Source of the DNA: Paragyromitra xinjiangensis
Lineage: Eukaryota > Ascomycota > Pezizomycetes > Pezizales > Discinaceae
Assembly: GCA_038503065.1 (NCBI GenBank)
Contig: JBCAMK010000020.1
Span: 496,001-560,000 of the forward strand
DNA: 64,000 nt
Direction: 5' to 3'
Shown here: positions 1 through 12,040 of the stretch, piece after piece
Numbering within the stretch: the stretch's first letter is position 1
Layout: each line of letters opens with the position of its first letter
Program-made: the position numbers and the translations under genes
Notes under the pieces: generated by a model
The model's input: only the letters and a program-made list of their open reading frames with translations
Database searches by the model: none
What the model was told of the DNA's origin: nothing

Positions 1-3000
1 CATGAGTGGAGGCAATTGGAGCTCATTTGGAATATGAGAGATGTTTCGCGAAAGAATTCCTGAGGGGAATCCACTCAGTATCTATTGGAACACAGTTCAG
101 CTGGTATCAGCGTTAACGCATCGGATTGCACATCGAAGGAATAGGGCATGCACAGCAGCAAAAATTTTCTGAAATGCGCAGAACTTCCACGATTGGGAAA
201 ATCCAGTAGCGTTGAAGTCTGATGCTTGGTATGGTCCATTGGGGGTAGCCAAAAACGAAAAGCAAGTCACATTTGGTATGATGTCGAGGATGAGGCTTGT
301 CCATTTTCTCGTGACAACAGCTCTTCAAGCAGACAAAGGTCGCCACGTCGACGACAGGCTGTCTCAGAAAAAGGTCTGAACACAATTTAGAGTAACATCC
401 TATTTCGTGGCTCCTGTACTTGCTACGTATTCGCCACTACTGTATCGTTTCGCATAGAATACTTATATAGGCAAAGTAGATTCTCTATACCTAAATTGGC
501 TAACTTAGCTCCTCACGTGCCCTTTACCTGCGACTACCTGAAATATTTGTGATTCTGATCGCTCGAGGAAAACCAGGTGCTATCTATCACAGGAGAGAAA
601 GAGGATCAATAGAAATGGTGTGTATCTTTACGAGCTTGCTTTGTGGTTGTGTAAGCCCGGCTTGGTCATAATATACACTTCGGGGCAAACATAAAGAACC
701 TAAAAATGCCTTTCACTGGTAACGATCTTCGATTCATCCTCCCATAACTACGCCGGCGGGCTAATTGGCTGTATACTCAAGTTCTTTATGTTTGTCCTGA
801 GTAAGCTAGACTCATCACATACATGTAGCTAAGCTCGCTACTCTACTTTGACACTTCCACGCTTCCCCATAAACTCTGCAATATAAAATATGGCTGCATG
901 TCACCATGGACACTTTGGATATGCGGATTCCAAAGATGCGTAAAAATGGTGATCAGTGTCTTTAGATACTTGTTGAAGCTTACAGGAAGCTCCTCACCCC
1001 ACGTGCCTTAGTGGTCCACGGGTGAGAAGAGTGCGTCTGTTTGGCTGTCGAACCTTGTAGTGCAGATTTACGTAAGACAATCGAAGTGTTACGACATGCT
1101 ATGATTCCTTAAAGGTTGTTTTTCGTTTGTAATGAACGTATTGAGGCAGGCAGCCTCCCCAAAAACTGCATTATGTAAACAGGCAAATCCTGTAGTATGC
1201 AGAATAATCCCTTCGTTAAACCCACAAAGAACTAAAAATTCTACAAAAAAAGATAAAAGGGTTTGCGTGAAATCTGAAAGCTGTTGAAGTATGACTTATG
1301 CACTGCCACCTATGCATTTTGTCGCAAATTCATAGCCGCATATCCTAGACTTCTACGGGCCGATGATGCCCCTGTCAATACAAGCATCCAAAACGTGCAA
1401 AGGTCATTGGCTACGAAATAATAGGACGTTTGGGCTCCAAACACGGGGTTACTAATGTTCGAAGATCTAAAGGATGATCACATTTGGAGATGGAAGAACA
1501 CGTTTTAAAAATAGCGACGGAAGTCAATTCACAGCTATCCGAGATTCTTGACCTAGATCTATTTAGAGCCAACTGGTTTCCCGCTAATTATAAAGTGGGC
1601 GTAAGAGAATTTCTCCAGTCAGTCTGTAGCATCGATTTCGGTCGTCGCTAGAATTTAGTATTACATCTTCACGAGGCGTAGCCGCCTTGTTCAAGTTTCG
1701 TGTATGTGATAGTAGATCTAAGCATACGCTATAGCTAGGTCTATACTGGTATTGTAAATAGTCACAATGACTACATATTAGTTTTAAAGAATCCCAAGGC
1801 CTAAGGTGCTTACAAATTCTTGCGCGCCTTTGTATGATGACGATGTAAATATCGTTCCATATTTTAGCTTTACGTGGTTTCTCTTGTTATGCTGCGCATG
1901 TATGTATCTGCAATACGTGTAGATACGGATTTTCCTGAGGCCGTGGTGGAAGGCGGAGCAGACTTCCACATCACAACGCATCACCCATCGTGAAATATCT
2001 GCAAACTAGGCCAGAATATCAAAAATCCACAACCTTTTCATAAAGTGCATCTTTAGAGCCTAGAGCCTAGGTAGCAGCTTTATCAAAATTTCCAAACACT
2101 CCCCAAATCTTTGCTCCACTCTTGCAGAAATCATCTCTAGAAAGTAACTACGGGCTAGAGCGTACACACGTACTTGCTAGTAGCTAGGTATGATAAACAT
2201 TCTTCTGTATCACATGCTAAAAAATTCCTGAACCGTCTCGGCTTGTGACTGGAAAGCATTTCAAGCCCGACATTATGTCCATTATCCAATGTCATGCGGT
2301 GTCAAATCAAGCGTTTAGGACCAGGGGCCATAGCTTTGCCGAAGCGAAACTCGATCGATCTACAGCCCGTTATAGAGACACCCGAAAAGAACTAAGGTAG
2401 ACGATATGATATAATTTATGGGCATGTTTAAGGTTTGACATGGGGAAAGAAATAGCTTTCGATTGAGGTTCTCAATATAGGGGAAGGCTTCAACTGGCTC
2501 AAATACTGTCTGATGCCTTGCAGGCCAACGAGTAATCTTCGATTCTTGGTTTGTTGAAAAGAAGTCCAAGCCAGTCCACTAATTTCCAGTTACCCGCACT
2601 TATATCCAAGAATGCTATTAGGAAGAAGTGCTGTCTCGAGAAGCTTACCATCTGTTTGTGCAACCCTAGGTGTCTAATTTTCGCTTTAGCCAACGGACCC
2701 CAACCCTCACTCATTACGGGCTTCCGGGTAATCATGTGAATTTTCACAATATTCGGGGGTGAGATCAGCTTCACCAGGTGATTTTTGGGTAGCTTTGCCT
2801 ATGACAGCTTTCGTGGTTTCCTCGGATGAATCTGAAATCTAAGGCGTATTTTTGACCGAGGGTTTCAAGCCATATTTGCCAAATCACTGGCTTGAGGAGT
2901 TTTAAGCCCCTAAAAACGATTTTAATACAGTGTTAGGCCCACTCACTCGGACTATCGAATAGATACCACAGCTGCCGATCCTGCAGGCGAACCCCGTCCT

Positions 3001-3980
3001 AGGTGTTGGTCCCCGACACCTTCAACTCCAGTTTAACCCACAATCTACCACTGGCGACGGAGTGACACTGGGTATTTTACAGAGCTCGTTTGAACTTAAC
3101 GCAGCTCCATAGCAACAGATATCACACTAAGCAAGGTCTGTCGTGTTATAGGGAGCAGCGGAGGGTGTCGGTAGGGTAGAGTGGCTTGCAAATTTCCGCT
3201 GCGGAGGTGACCCTCCGGCAGCGCTAGGGAAACCGCCGATACTATGCGAGAAGTAATAGGGCAATAGGTGGTGGTAGTTTGAGCGAGCTGTTTACACCTT
3301 CCCAAGGGAAAATCAACGAGGGAAGCCGCGAAGAAAGCTCATCACTAATAAACGCAACATACTGGCCCTAATATTCCCAACATATCTACTGCAATGAAAC
3401 CAAAGGGCATTGCATGTCGTGGTAAATCGGTGTGAGCGATAATCATGAATTATCACTCGAAAATATATAGAGAAGTGGTGGGCAACCACATTCGGTAATT
3501 TCCCTAAAATTCTGTGCAAAGGTTTGACCTAAGGATTGCCCCTCCTCGTTAAACATATCAATGTGAGAACCTAGGGTTATCGCATGAATAGCATACAACC
3601 ATCCACTCTGTGATCAAAAAGGATAATGAAAGCTGGCCGGGAAGCTCAAATGTTGAGCATATTGTACTCAGACAAGGTTACTGGCCCCTTCGTGAAATCG
3701 ATGACTTTATATGAATCATAATCTGTCACTCGTCTACCACATGAATTGCATAATCAGTTTTCCCGTTTTATCCCATAATGCTGATTCCCAAGTTACTATT
3801 CAATTCCATTTCCAACCAGGGTGAAATTCCAAGAAAAATCTTGACAAAACCCCTCATGCAACGCCATGTAGTGACGCCGAACCTTGATCCAAGACGAAAA
3901 GCCGGGACAAACCGAAAAGAAATGAATGACACCATGGAAATTAATTTACTAAAAAAAGGAATAAAGGCCTCCACAATCCA
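1..3980. other. gene-free left flank
   Basis: I see no convincing coding region in this stretch. The open frames are all shorter than about 95 codons, overlap each other on both strands, and show no recognisable motif or plausible exon chain. There is one TACATGTA palindrome at 820-827 and one ATCACTCG motif at 3452-3459. Old, degenerated repeats may be present, but this cannot be shown by reading alone. Confidence 0.5.
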
Positions 3981-5773
3981 TCACCATCCATCACCATCGA
4001 CACTCAATGGACTCCCGTCGCTGGGAGTATGGTTACCCCGAGCAGCTGGGGTCGGGATCGCGATTGGTTTCGCCACGGCCTTGCTTTGCCTCGCTGCCTT
4101 CCAGCCGATAGGACGAGAGGCATCCGTGTCATCTTCCATGAAGCCGATTTCTATGTCTTCGGCGCGAATAACAGTTCGAGGTTTGACAGCGGGCACTCCG
4201 GGAGTTTCAGGCTTAGGCTTTTCCTCTGGAAGACCCTTTTCAGCCATTTTGATGAGAGCCTGAAGAGTATATGCCGCGTCATTGCCTATTCACAGACAAC
4301 CTGTTAGGAAATATCGAGAGACAGAAAAGCAGCTTTGATTTATGTACGACTACTAAATGGAGGTAGAGGAGTGTTTCATGACCTATTAGGGATTGACATA
4401 CCAGCGTTATGTAGGTTCCAATACTCCAATTCGAGATCCATAAGGACTGTGTTTAAGCTTCTGCTCTGCAATTCCTCTTTCATAGCCCTCCACATGCAAG
4501 CCGTATCAATGATTTCCAGATTGGAAATGCTATTGACATCATACCCAATAGTCCTCAGGTAGTCAACATCAGTCTTGACATCATGCCCAACGAGCACAAC
4601 CTTTCTTCTTTGTCCTTCTTCATCGAAGTGGCGAAAGCATTCCGCAACTTTCGCAGGAGCATCTTTGAGGGAGATGAACTCGGAGGTTCCAAACTCGAAG
4701 CGGTCTGCAGCGTCGCTTACGAAGGTGCCGTTACGGAGGAAACGATTTTCAATAATTCGGAAGTGGTGAGATTCGACAAGAGCCAAGATAGCATCACCTC
4801 TGGATTTAGGCGCAGCAGTTATATTGTTCCTTGGCAGGGCAGAATTTGGATGAGGAGGTTCACCAGCTATGTATTGTGCATCTGCAGCAGGGAGCTGGCG
4901 AGTATCAAGGATCGATATCCCAATTTCTGTAATTGCATTGTGATTGAACTCGTAGGATTCCACATCAACGCTCACGAAAACAGGATCCTCTTTGTAGGCA
5001 CCCATTTTGTTGGCGAACCCAAGATGATGCATCGCAGATTCAGATTGTGCTCTCCAGCCGGCCATCTTTGATCTTTTCTTCTCTTGCGCTTTGATCTTTT
5101 TGTTTAGTTTACTTTGAGGGCCCCTGCTCCCAGTATAGCCATCATCGTTCCAAGAATTAGATTCCTTGAGTTGGTCAAACTCGTCCTTACTTTCAATGGT
5201 ACCCAAGAAAATAGGCTCGTCATTATCTTGGTCAATGCGAAAAGCCATATTCCCTGGAGATATGTTACTAAAAGCAGCGATACCAGTTTCAGCGGCAACC
5301 TGGGCGAAGAAATCTGAGATCTGAGTGAAAGGTATTAGGAAGAAATCTCGGGAATTGCTCTCGTAGTGGTAACTACATCTGTGTGAGCAAACTCAAGATG
5401 AATCTAGTAGTGTATGATAGGAAACTCACATGTCCCACCCATGAGAAAAAAGCGGCTGAGAATCAAAAAACCGAGCGACAACATGTTGGTCAGCCTTGGA
5501 TAGGTTTTTGTATGGCCATTGGCGAAGTGTCGTGACCTGTAGATAGAGGACCATCCTTATCGAAACAAACAGCTGAAAAAAACGAAGATATTTAATTGGA
5601 AAGCAGGAGGTAGTGGTATCAGTTTTATCGACGTGGGAGCTGGCGGGAGGGGTTGTTGAAGCGGGAAGCTTACAGCGGGATCGCAGCTTAACGGTTTTGA
5701 GACAGTCTCCACAATCTTGCCAAGGCTCAAGATCAGCAAATTCAACATAAATGAATTTGAGCCCCACAAACAA
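3981..5773 (-). CDS. GFD2/YDR514C-like DEDDh 3'-5' exonuclease-domain protein
   Basis: Three exons: 5773-5430, 5372-4402 and 4285-3981, about 539 aa. The introns (57 and 116 nt) start gtgagt and gtatgt; each junction restores a motif, GWDIYHY at the first and HNAGNDAAYTLQALI at the second. The second exon carries the RNase H-like fold of the Gfd2/YDR514C group. All DEDDh catalytic positions are visible: VDVES (D, E), GHDVKTDVDYL (D), and the H and D of HNAGND. The family is predicted to trim nucleic acid 3' ends; S. cerevisiae Gfd2 is linked to mRNA export, but the substrate here is unknown. The segment LIPFTQISDFFAQVAAETGI before the domain matches the usual N-terminal part of fungal homologues. 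The start at 5773 is the first ATG of the open frame and is uncertain; the first 75 residues are not conserved-looking. Family assignment is firm, activity inferred. Confidence 0.88.
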
Positions 5774-6720
5774 CGTTCTCAGGACTGGTTACACAGTTAT
5801 TCCCCTAGGCTCAGCGCGGGGCCATTGCCTCTATTTGTAGTGCCAGATCCTCATAAAGAAGCTGTTAAAATCCTTTGAAAGTAACTCCTCTGATTCACCA
5901 TAAAGAAAGTGGGAGGCCTTGTTTAACATGTGTCTCTGCGGTTGCATGAATATCGGAGACTATTTCCTCGTGAAGACCCAGCCTGTTGGTGTAGAAACTC
6001 GGATCCTCATACACTCACCACCTATCGTAAGCAGTTCGGGGTTCCTGCAGGGATGGATCCACACAGGCATGCCAACACCTGTGCATTTTCCAGAGACAGA
6101 TACCAGTGGGATCAGATGAGACAGCCTCCCCATGAAATCCCGGACGCCTAATTGCCTGAACGAAGACGGCATGCCGAGTGATCATTCGTGATCGGCAAGG
6201 CTGCGATTTGGTTGCCAAGACTTCTTTAAGGCAACCACAGTTTACAGACAGACCCAGCTTCCCTTCAGGCAATCAGCTCCGTCCTAAACCAAAGCAATAC
6301 CTTCAACCTTGCCTTTGAATCTGTTTGATTTGCCAGGTTCTATACTTATATCCAACTGACGTTTTAAAACAGGCTGGGTCCACATACCTTACAAAATCGT
6401 GATTTTATATGGGAAGCAGAAGCAGTCCATTCTCAAAACGCCAGTCAAATGCAAGTACCCTTAAGGCATCCAACCCATAGTTTCGTTTTACCCCGCACAA
6501 GGTCAATAGGTATTAAGCATGTACTGGACTAAGTGGTGGAGAACTCTACCCTAGCAAAACCTTCGAACATTTAGTAAATTTGTGTGATTAAACACCGAAT
6601 ACCCAGCATCTCTTAAATCGGAAGCCGTGGCTAAAAAAAAAAGACCAATCAAGAAAATGGCGAGTTCAGGTAAATGAGAATTTCTACCGATCCCAGATTC
6701 AACACAGAAAAATCGCTGAT
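5774..6720. other. intergenic, divergent promoters
   Basis: This lies between the start regions of the exonuclease-like gene (-) and the BTB gene (+). It contains only short overlapping frames without motifs, so it is most likely the promoters and leaders of both genes. Confidence 0.5.
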
Positions 6721-6897
6721 TTGATTTTCGGAGAAGCGAGGAGAGGGCCCGGTATAGCGGGGAGAGGGTTCGCGTTCGGTACTTGGGGTTCGATGTCTTC
6801 ATGGCCTGGTATATCAATCCTCATACAAAAAAGAAGCCCACTTTATTACATGAAAACCTGGCTTATTTTACCAGAGCTAGAGCTAGAGCCGGTGCTA

Positions 6898-6932
<35 letters not shown>

Positions 6933-6949
6933 AGAGCCAGAGCTGGAGT

Positions 6950-6981
<32 letters not shown>

Positions 6982-8233
6982 AAGCCGAAGCCGAAAGCTA
7001 TAGCTACCAGAGATATTGCCCCATATGGAGACATACTTCTCGAGCTTTCCTCCTCGGCGGGCATCGCACGAATGAAGGTCGCCTCCCAAGTTCTCTGCGC
7101 CGCATCATCCGTCTTCCGTGCTATGCTAGGCCCTACATCTTCCTTCAAGGAAGCATGCGAGCTTCGTAACATGACCGCCAACGTCGAGCCATACCGACTA
7201 CAGCTTGAAGATGACAATCCCGAAGCTCTCGGAGTTATTCTTTTGGCATTGCACTGTCAGAATACATTGGTACCAAAAAGTATTTCGTTCCAAAACCTTT
7301 TAGACTTAGCCATCATCTGCGACAAGTACGATTGTGCTGCGGCAGTTTCATTATGGGCCGATGTATGGGCGAAGAATTGGAAGGGGGTTGCACTAGAAGC
7401 GGGATATGAACAGTGGCTATTTATCTCATGGACATTTGGGATGACGGAGGTATTTGAAAGCTTGTCGAAGAAGCTTATCATGGAGGGGCACTACGAAACA
7501 GAAGACTCTATACTCTTCGTTACTAAAGAAGGATTTTGCCTGGACGAAATGCTAGTACCAGAGCGCATAATGGGTCAGTATCATTATGTCCTGTAATATG
7601 TCCAATAATTGACTAGGTATATGGATCCATCAAGAGGCGATTCGCGAGCAACGAAGGACTACAATCCACGCCATGTCGGAAGCCACACTTTATTATCAAG
7701 AGCGATATCTGACATCCTGGGGAACACCTATATGCAAAGCCACAGTCAAATCAGAAATATGCGATGCGACAATCCTAGGCTCCATCATGAAAGGGTTTCG
7801 ATCCCTCGGCCTTGCCCCCGATTTCGACAAGTTCATTCTAAAGAGCGTCAAAGATATGGAGAAAGGCATAAAGGAGCTCAGAATTGAATTCATAACCCCC
7901 TCAACAGCCGTCAACTACTACTGCAATAGCTGCGGGCAAAATTTTCTAGCACCTAATGCACAAGGATCTTATACTTGCACATCTTGCATGTATACAACGA
8001 GTTCTCCGAGTGGTAGTTCATATTGTAATCGTTGCGCGAGATATCACTCTTGCCTTCAGAACCAGGTCGCTGCGCCTTCCCATGAAAGTACATGTACTTT
8101 CCTGCCAGAGCTTCACGAGAAGATTTCCACAGCAGTTGAAGGTATAAAAGGATTGGTTCTGGCCGATTTTAAGACCTCTAAAGAAAAGGCTGCAGAGGCC
8201 GTGGGAAAATGGGAAATTTTTGAGTACAAGTAG
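6721..8233 (+). CDS. BTB/POZ-domain protein with Glu-Pro tract and C-terminal Cys-rich region
   Basis: Two exons, 6721-7573 and 7617-8233, joined in phase 1 across a 43-nt intron (gtcagt...gactag); 489 aa from the first ATG. A better start may be the ATG at 6850 ([14 protein letters not shown], 446 aa), just before the repeat tract. Then come an acidic Glu-Pro dipeptide tract, and a BTB fold beginning [12 protein letters not shown] with [18 protein letters not shown], the usual strand-helix core for dimerisation or Cullin-3 binding. The rest resembles fungal BTB proteins of unknown role. Exon 2 ends with three CxxC pairs (YCNSC, CTSC, YCNRC), a possible zinc-binding unit. Function is not known; nuclear or ubiquitin-ligase adaptor roles are possibilities only. 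The BTB call is good, the start is doubtful. Confidence 0.8.
6871..6992 (+). repeat. GAGCCG hexanucleotide microsatellite (Glu-Pro codons)
   Basis: A degenerate tandem array of GAGCCG/GAGCTA-type hexamers within the first exon of the BTB gene. It encodes alternating Glu and Pro, ending with Lys-Pro pairs. Because the unit is 6 bp, length changes keep the frame, so the tract can vary between strains without destroying the gene. The other frames also stay open (Gly-Ala and Arg-Leu-type dipeptides), which explains overlapping open frames here. Confidence 0.9.
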
Positions 8234-9544
8234 GCTTGGTCTCGCAATTGCTCTCGAAGTTTCAGTCTCCAGAACATTTTTTTTTTTCATTTTTATGTTG
8301 ACTTTATTCAAGGGATCCTGTCGTGAGGAAACTCTCGGATTACATCGATCCGGGTCTAGCACATTTAGTTTTACTCATACTTGGGGTGGGATTAGTTTTT
8401 CGAAATACACGGCAACTGTGACGCCTTACGACGTAACGCGTTTTCAAAGAAGTTGCATCCCAAAAAGAAGGAAGCTAACGCAAAGGACGGCTCTACGCCG
8501 CTATTTTTTAGTACCTTATTTCCTACCATATTACTGTTGAATAATTGCTTCTGTACTGGCGGCCAGGGTCGCGAAGTGTTGTTTCTCGTTGCCATACATT
8601 TCGGGGATTTGATCTCATCCCAAGTATGGTGCTTGATCCTATTGTTTTTCTGTTTTGAATCACCTCTAATATGGGTTGGCTTTTTCCTGTTAGGATTTTT
8701 GTCTTAAATTGCAGTTTATGGGCTTTGGTCAAGGAGGTAGTAGTTAGGCTTCTGCTGCTTATGCATATTTCAATATCATTATGGTTTTCCACCCATTCCA
8801 CACTACGGGTGTACTACACCACACTGAGCATGTGAAATACCCCAGGTTTCTATCGAACCCTACATGTAGTTCCCTAGCGCTCGGCCCACAGTCCTCCGCC
8901 AGCCTACAGACTTTTCCCCTAGAAAAAGCATTCGCCTGCAAGCGTTTATCCCAACCCATGGCAAAGTTCAATGTCTGCCAAGATTCACAACATCTCACTC
9001 GAGTACCCGATCCCCTCCACTCGTCCTCACCCTCACCCCCACCCCCAAAACCCCAGCGAGAAAGAAAAATAATAATAATGCACAGTTCCAAGCTCGGCAC
9101 AACAAGATGCCCCAAATACTACTACTAATACAATTCCGCCATAAACGAAGATGGAGGAAAGCCCCATCATCAAGCTCATAATCACGCACTAAACAGCGTA
9201 CACGGAGGAGAAAGGGAGGGGGAAGAGAGAAGGAAAAAAAACAATAGACCACAAAACCCCGTTGAAAAAACAAAACGGGGTAAAAACCCCCTTATCCCTT
9301 TCCAGCCTTCTTTAAGGCAAAAAGAAAATAAAGGGACCAACGAAAAATGAGGGAAATTTAAATAAATAAATAAAAAAGAACCTTACCAGTAACCGTTCCC
9401 CCCCGAGATGCGTAGATGAAAAATTAAGGAAAATACCCTACTCCACTCCTACTTACCTACCCCAATTACCCATCCCAATCCAAGCCCCCAAGCCCCCAAG
9501 CCCTGATCTCCAGCTCCATATTCCACCACTCCTACCCCAGACTC
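8234..9544. other. intergenic between convergent genes
   Basis: This holds the 3' regions of the BTB gene (+) and the ING gene (-). There are A-rich and C-rich low-complexity runs at 9040-9520 and one TACATGTA at 8861-8868. No coding motif was seen. Confidence 0.5.
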
Positions 9545-12040
9545 CTAAACCTTCCTTCTCCTCTTCCCGCCCCTCTTCCCCGGCGCTTGGTCGTCCTTGC
9601 AGATTGGACAATACCACTTCAGACTATCCGCCTCTTCCTCCGCCAGGCCTATGCAGTCGATATGGAACCAGACTTTCGGGCACTACACCGAACAAAACGT
9701 GGCCGGAGGATCCTAAGTTAGCCCCCTGTTTCCTCTACGCCCCCATTCTTGCACCTAAAACCAGGCATACACAGTGGAATAAATCCAAAACAGGTTCCAG
9801 TAAAACCGAGAGTAAAAGGAAAAGGGTATCAAGCAGAATCTTTAAAAAGCAAAAGCAACAACTAACCTGAGGGTTCTCACAAGCGACCATGGTCCCTCTC
9901 GAAACCTGATCGCAGAGACAATACCTATTAAGATCCTCTCCATCCTCATCCACCCACTCCCCCTCGCCTGCTCCTTCACCTTCCCCCCCCTCCTCCTTGA
10001 CGCTTCCTCCTGCTGCAGTTGCCCGTCTTCGTCCCGCAATGAGACCCTTCTTGCGGCCTCCTGCGCCGGCTTTCGTCACCCGGTTACCCAGCTTCGGAAG
10101 CCCGGTACTTGAGTTCGCGCGTTTGCGTCCGGTTGGCGGGGGCGGTGGTGGTGCAGCGGCAGAGGCACCGCGCTTAGACCGTTTTGTGTCGGTGATGGAT
10201 GTGCCAGCGGGAACGTTTGATGCGGCGCGCTTATGACTGGGCTTAAAAGTAGCTGCTGCTGCTGGGTTCTTAGGAGGACGACCGAGACGACGTGGCGGTG
10301 GCGGTGGCACATCAGCGTCGGGCATCTCCTCGTCTTCATCCTCATTGGTGGTTATAGTGCTGGCAGTGGCGTTGGTGGTGTTGGTGCTGATTGACGCTGA
10401 GCGAGTTTTTCTCTGTGTTGAGGCTACCGCAGCCATAGCACGCTCTTGTTCCTTTTTTAAGAACTTCTCCCTAGCCTTTTCCTCGCGGGCTTCTCTAGCA
10501 AGACGGTCTTTCTCAGCCTTCTCCCTTGCTGCTGCCGCGGCGGCTTCACGGGCAGCAGCTTCTTTAGCTTCTCTCGCAACACGCTCTTTTTCGGCTTTTT
10601 CGCGAGCTACACGTTCGAGGCGCTCCTTCTCTTTGCGCTCTTCTTCCTCAACCCTAAGACGTACACGCTCTCGTTCCAATTCCGCCTCCTTTTCCGCCTC
10701 CCGCTCTTTCTCCCTTTTTTCTTCCTCCCGCTTCCGTTTCTTCGCACGGTTCAACCGCATACCCTTATTCTCACGAACCCCCGCACCGTCATCCGGCGCA
10801 ATCTTCTCCGGATCTCCAATCCCGCCATCTTCGGGCCCGTAGATTTTTAAAAAGTCTTCGCCAAGCCGCCCCTCGCGTTGTTCCAGGAAATTGTCCTTGT
10901 GCTTGGGCCCACGACCGAGCGACTCGAGCTCGCGGATAATCATAGTAACGCTCGGCGTCCAGCCAGAGTTCTTTTTCATGCGTTTACGCAGCCGCGCAAG
11001 TTCCTCATTTGTCAGCCTATTCCATGGGAGCAAGTGGCTCGGGATCGGTGTCCCGTCCTCATTGCGTGCTGGCGCACCACCGGAGAACGGTGGGTCAGTA
11101 GGAGGCTTCGGGCCACGCTTAGGGCCGCCACCAGAAGCCTTCTTTTTCTTGTGCTTTTCGAGCGGTTGGACTGTATCTGGTATGTCTTCCCAATCGTCCT
11201 CGTTACCGGCGGGAGTGACAGGGGGGAGGCGCGACCGTGGTGTGCTAGTGAAGCCGCCGCGACGACGGCCACGAGAGGCAGTGTGTGGGGTGCGGTCTGG
11301 GTTTAGGCGGAGGGTGATGCGACAATGGGTGCCTTCATCGGCGGATTTTTCAGTTCTAGGTTTGCGTGGGGAGACGGGGGTAGGATCGCGTGAGGGGACG
11401 GTGATTTCATCAAGTTTTGAGCGAATCGCAGAGATGCGCCAGAAGTGACGGTCGATCTAGTGGGAAGGTAATGTTAGCAATTGCGCGGGTTGGGGAACCC
11501 GAGGAGGATACATTTTGGTGGAGCTTTGTTGCCTCTGCTGCGGATTCTTGACGCGTTCGGATAGAAGCATTAATGGAACGGGATATTTGCAGTCGCATCT
11601 CCATCTCCTCATCGCTTATCGGTCGCGAGCCATGCCGCACGCTATCATTCGAGATTCCATTAGCAGTCTGAGTCTGACCGCCAGGGACGCCATTAAGACT
11701 CGACGAAGACGCGAACGAGCCAGAAGCGAAAGACGCGTTGGGCGTTCGTGCAGGAAGATTTGCGAACTCTTTGGTTAGCCATTCGAGGTGGCCTCTATGG
11801 TCCGCTTCCTGCGCGTCGAGATTTCGGATGAGCTGGAGAGAACGGAATAAGTCGCTAGGAAGGTACTCCGTGTCTAAACCACCGCCACACTGTCAGCGCA
11901 AGTTCTAAAGACCCTCACGACATCTGCAGTAAGAGCTCACAGTCGACGAACTCGCGAAGAGTGGCGTGGGCGTCGGGATCCTCATCGTTCTCATCGGATT
12001 CATGGGGCAGCCTAGCGATCAGTGCCTCGACATTAGACAT
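9545..12040 (-). CDS. ING-family chromatin reader with C-terminal PHD finger
   Basis: Four exons: 12040-11941, 11873-11512, 11456-9867 and 9682-9545; 729 aa. Junctions rebuild the ING N-terminal helix (EFVDY|TEYLPSDLFRSLQLIRNLD) and the PHD finger (VACENPQ|CPKVWFHIDC). ING proteins (Pho23, Yng1, Yng2 in yeast) are subunits of histone deacetylase or acetyltransferase complexes; their PHD finger reads H3K4 methylation. The PHD shows C4-H-C3: YCLC, C of ACEN, C of CPKVW, H and C of FHIDC, and CPIC. Between lie a fungal block (HLLPWNRLTNEELARLRKR), a long charged Glu/Arg/Lys/Ala coiled-coil-like stretch, and basic linkers. The tail is KRGGKRRRKV. One oddity is that the usual Ser-Tyr-Gly of the PHD reads Ser-Arg-Gly. 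Which complex it joins (Rpd3L, NuA3, NuA4) cannot be told from the sequence. Confidence 0.92.

Noticed and set aside
4583..5071. 162-codon plus-strand frame
   Set aside because: Antisense to the exonuclease domain, whose catalytic motifs are intact on the minus strand.
10345..10842. 165-codon plus-strand frame
   Set aside because: Antisense shadow of the Glu/Arg/Ala-rich region of the ING gene; reads Ser/Arg/Phe repeats.
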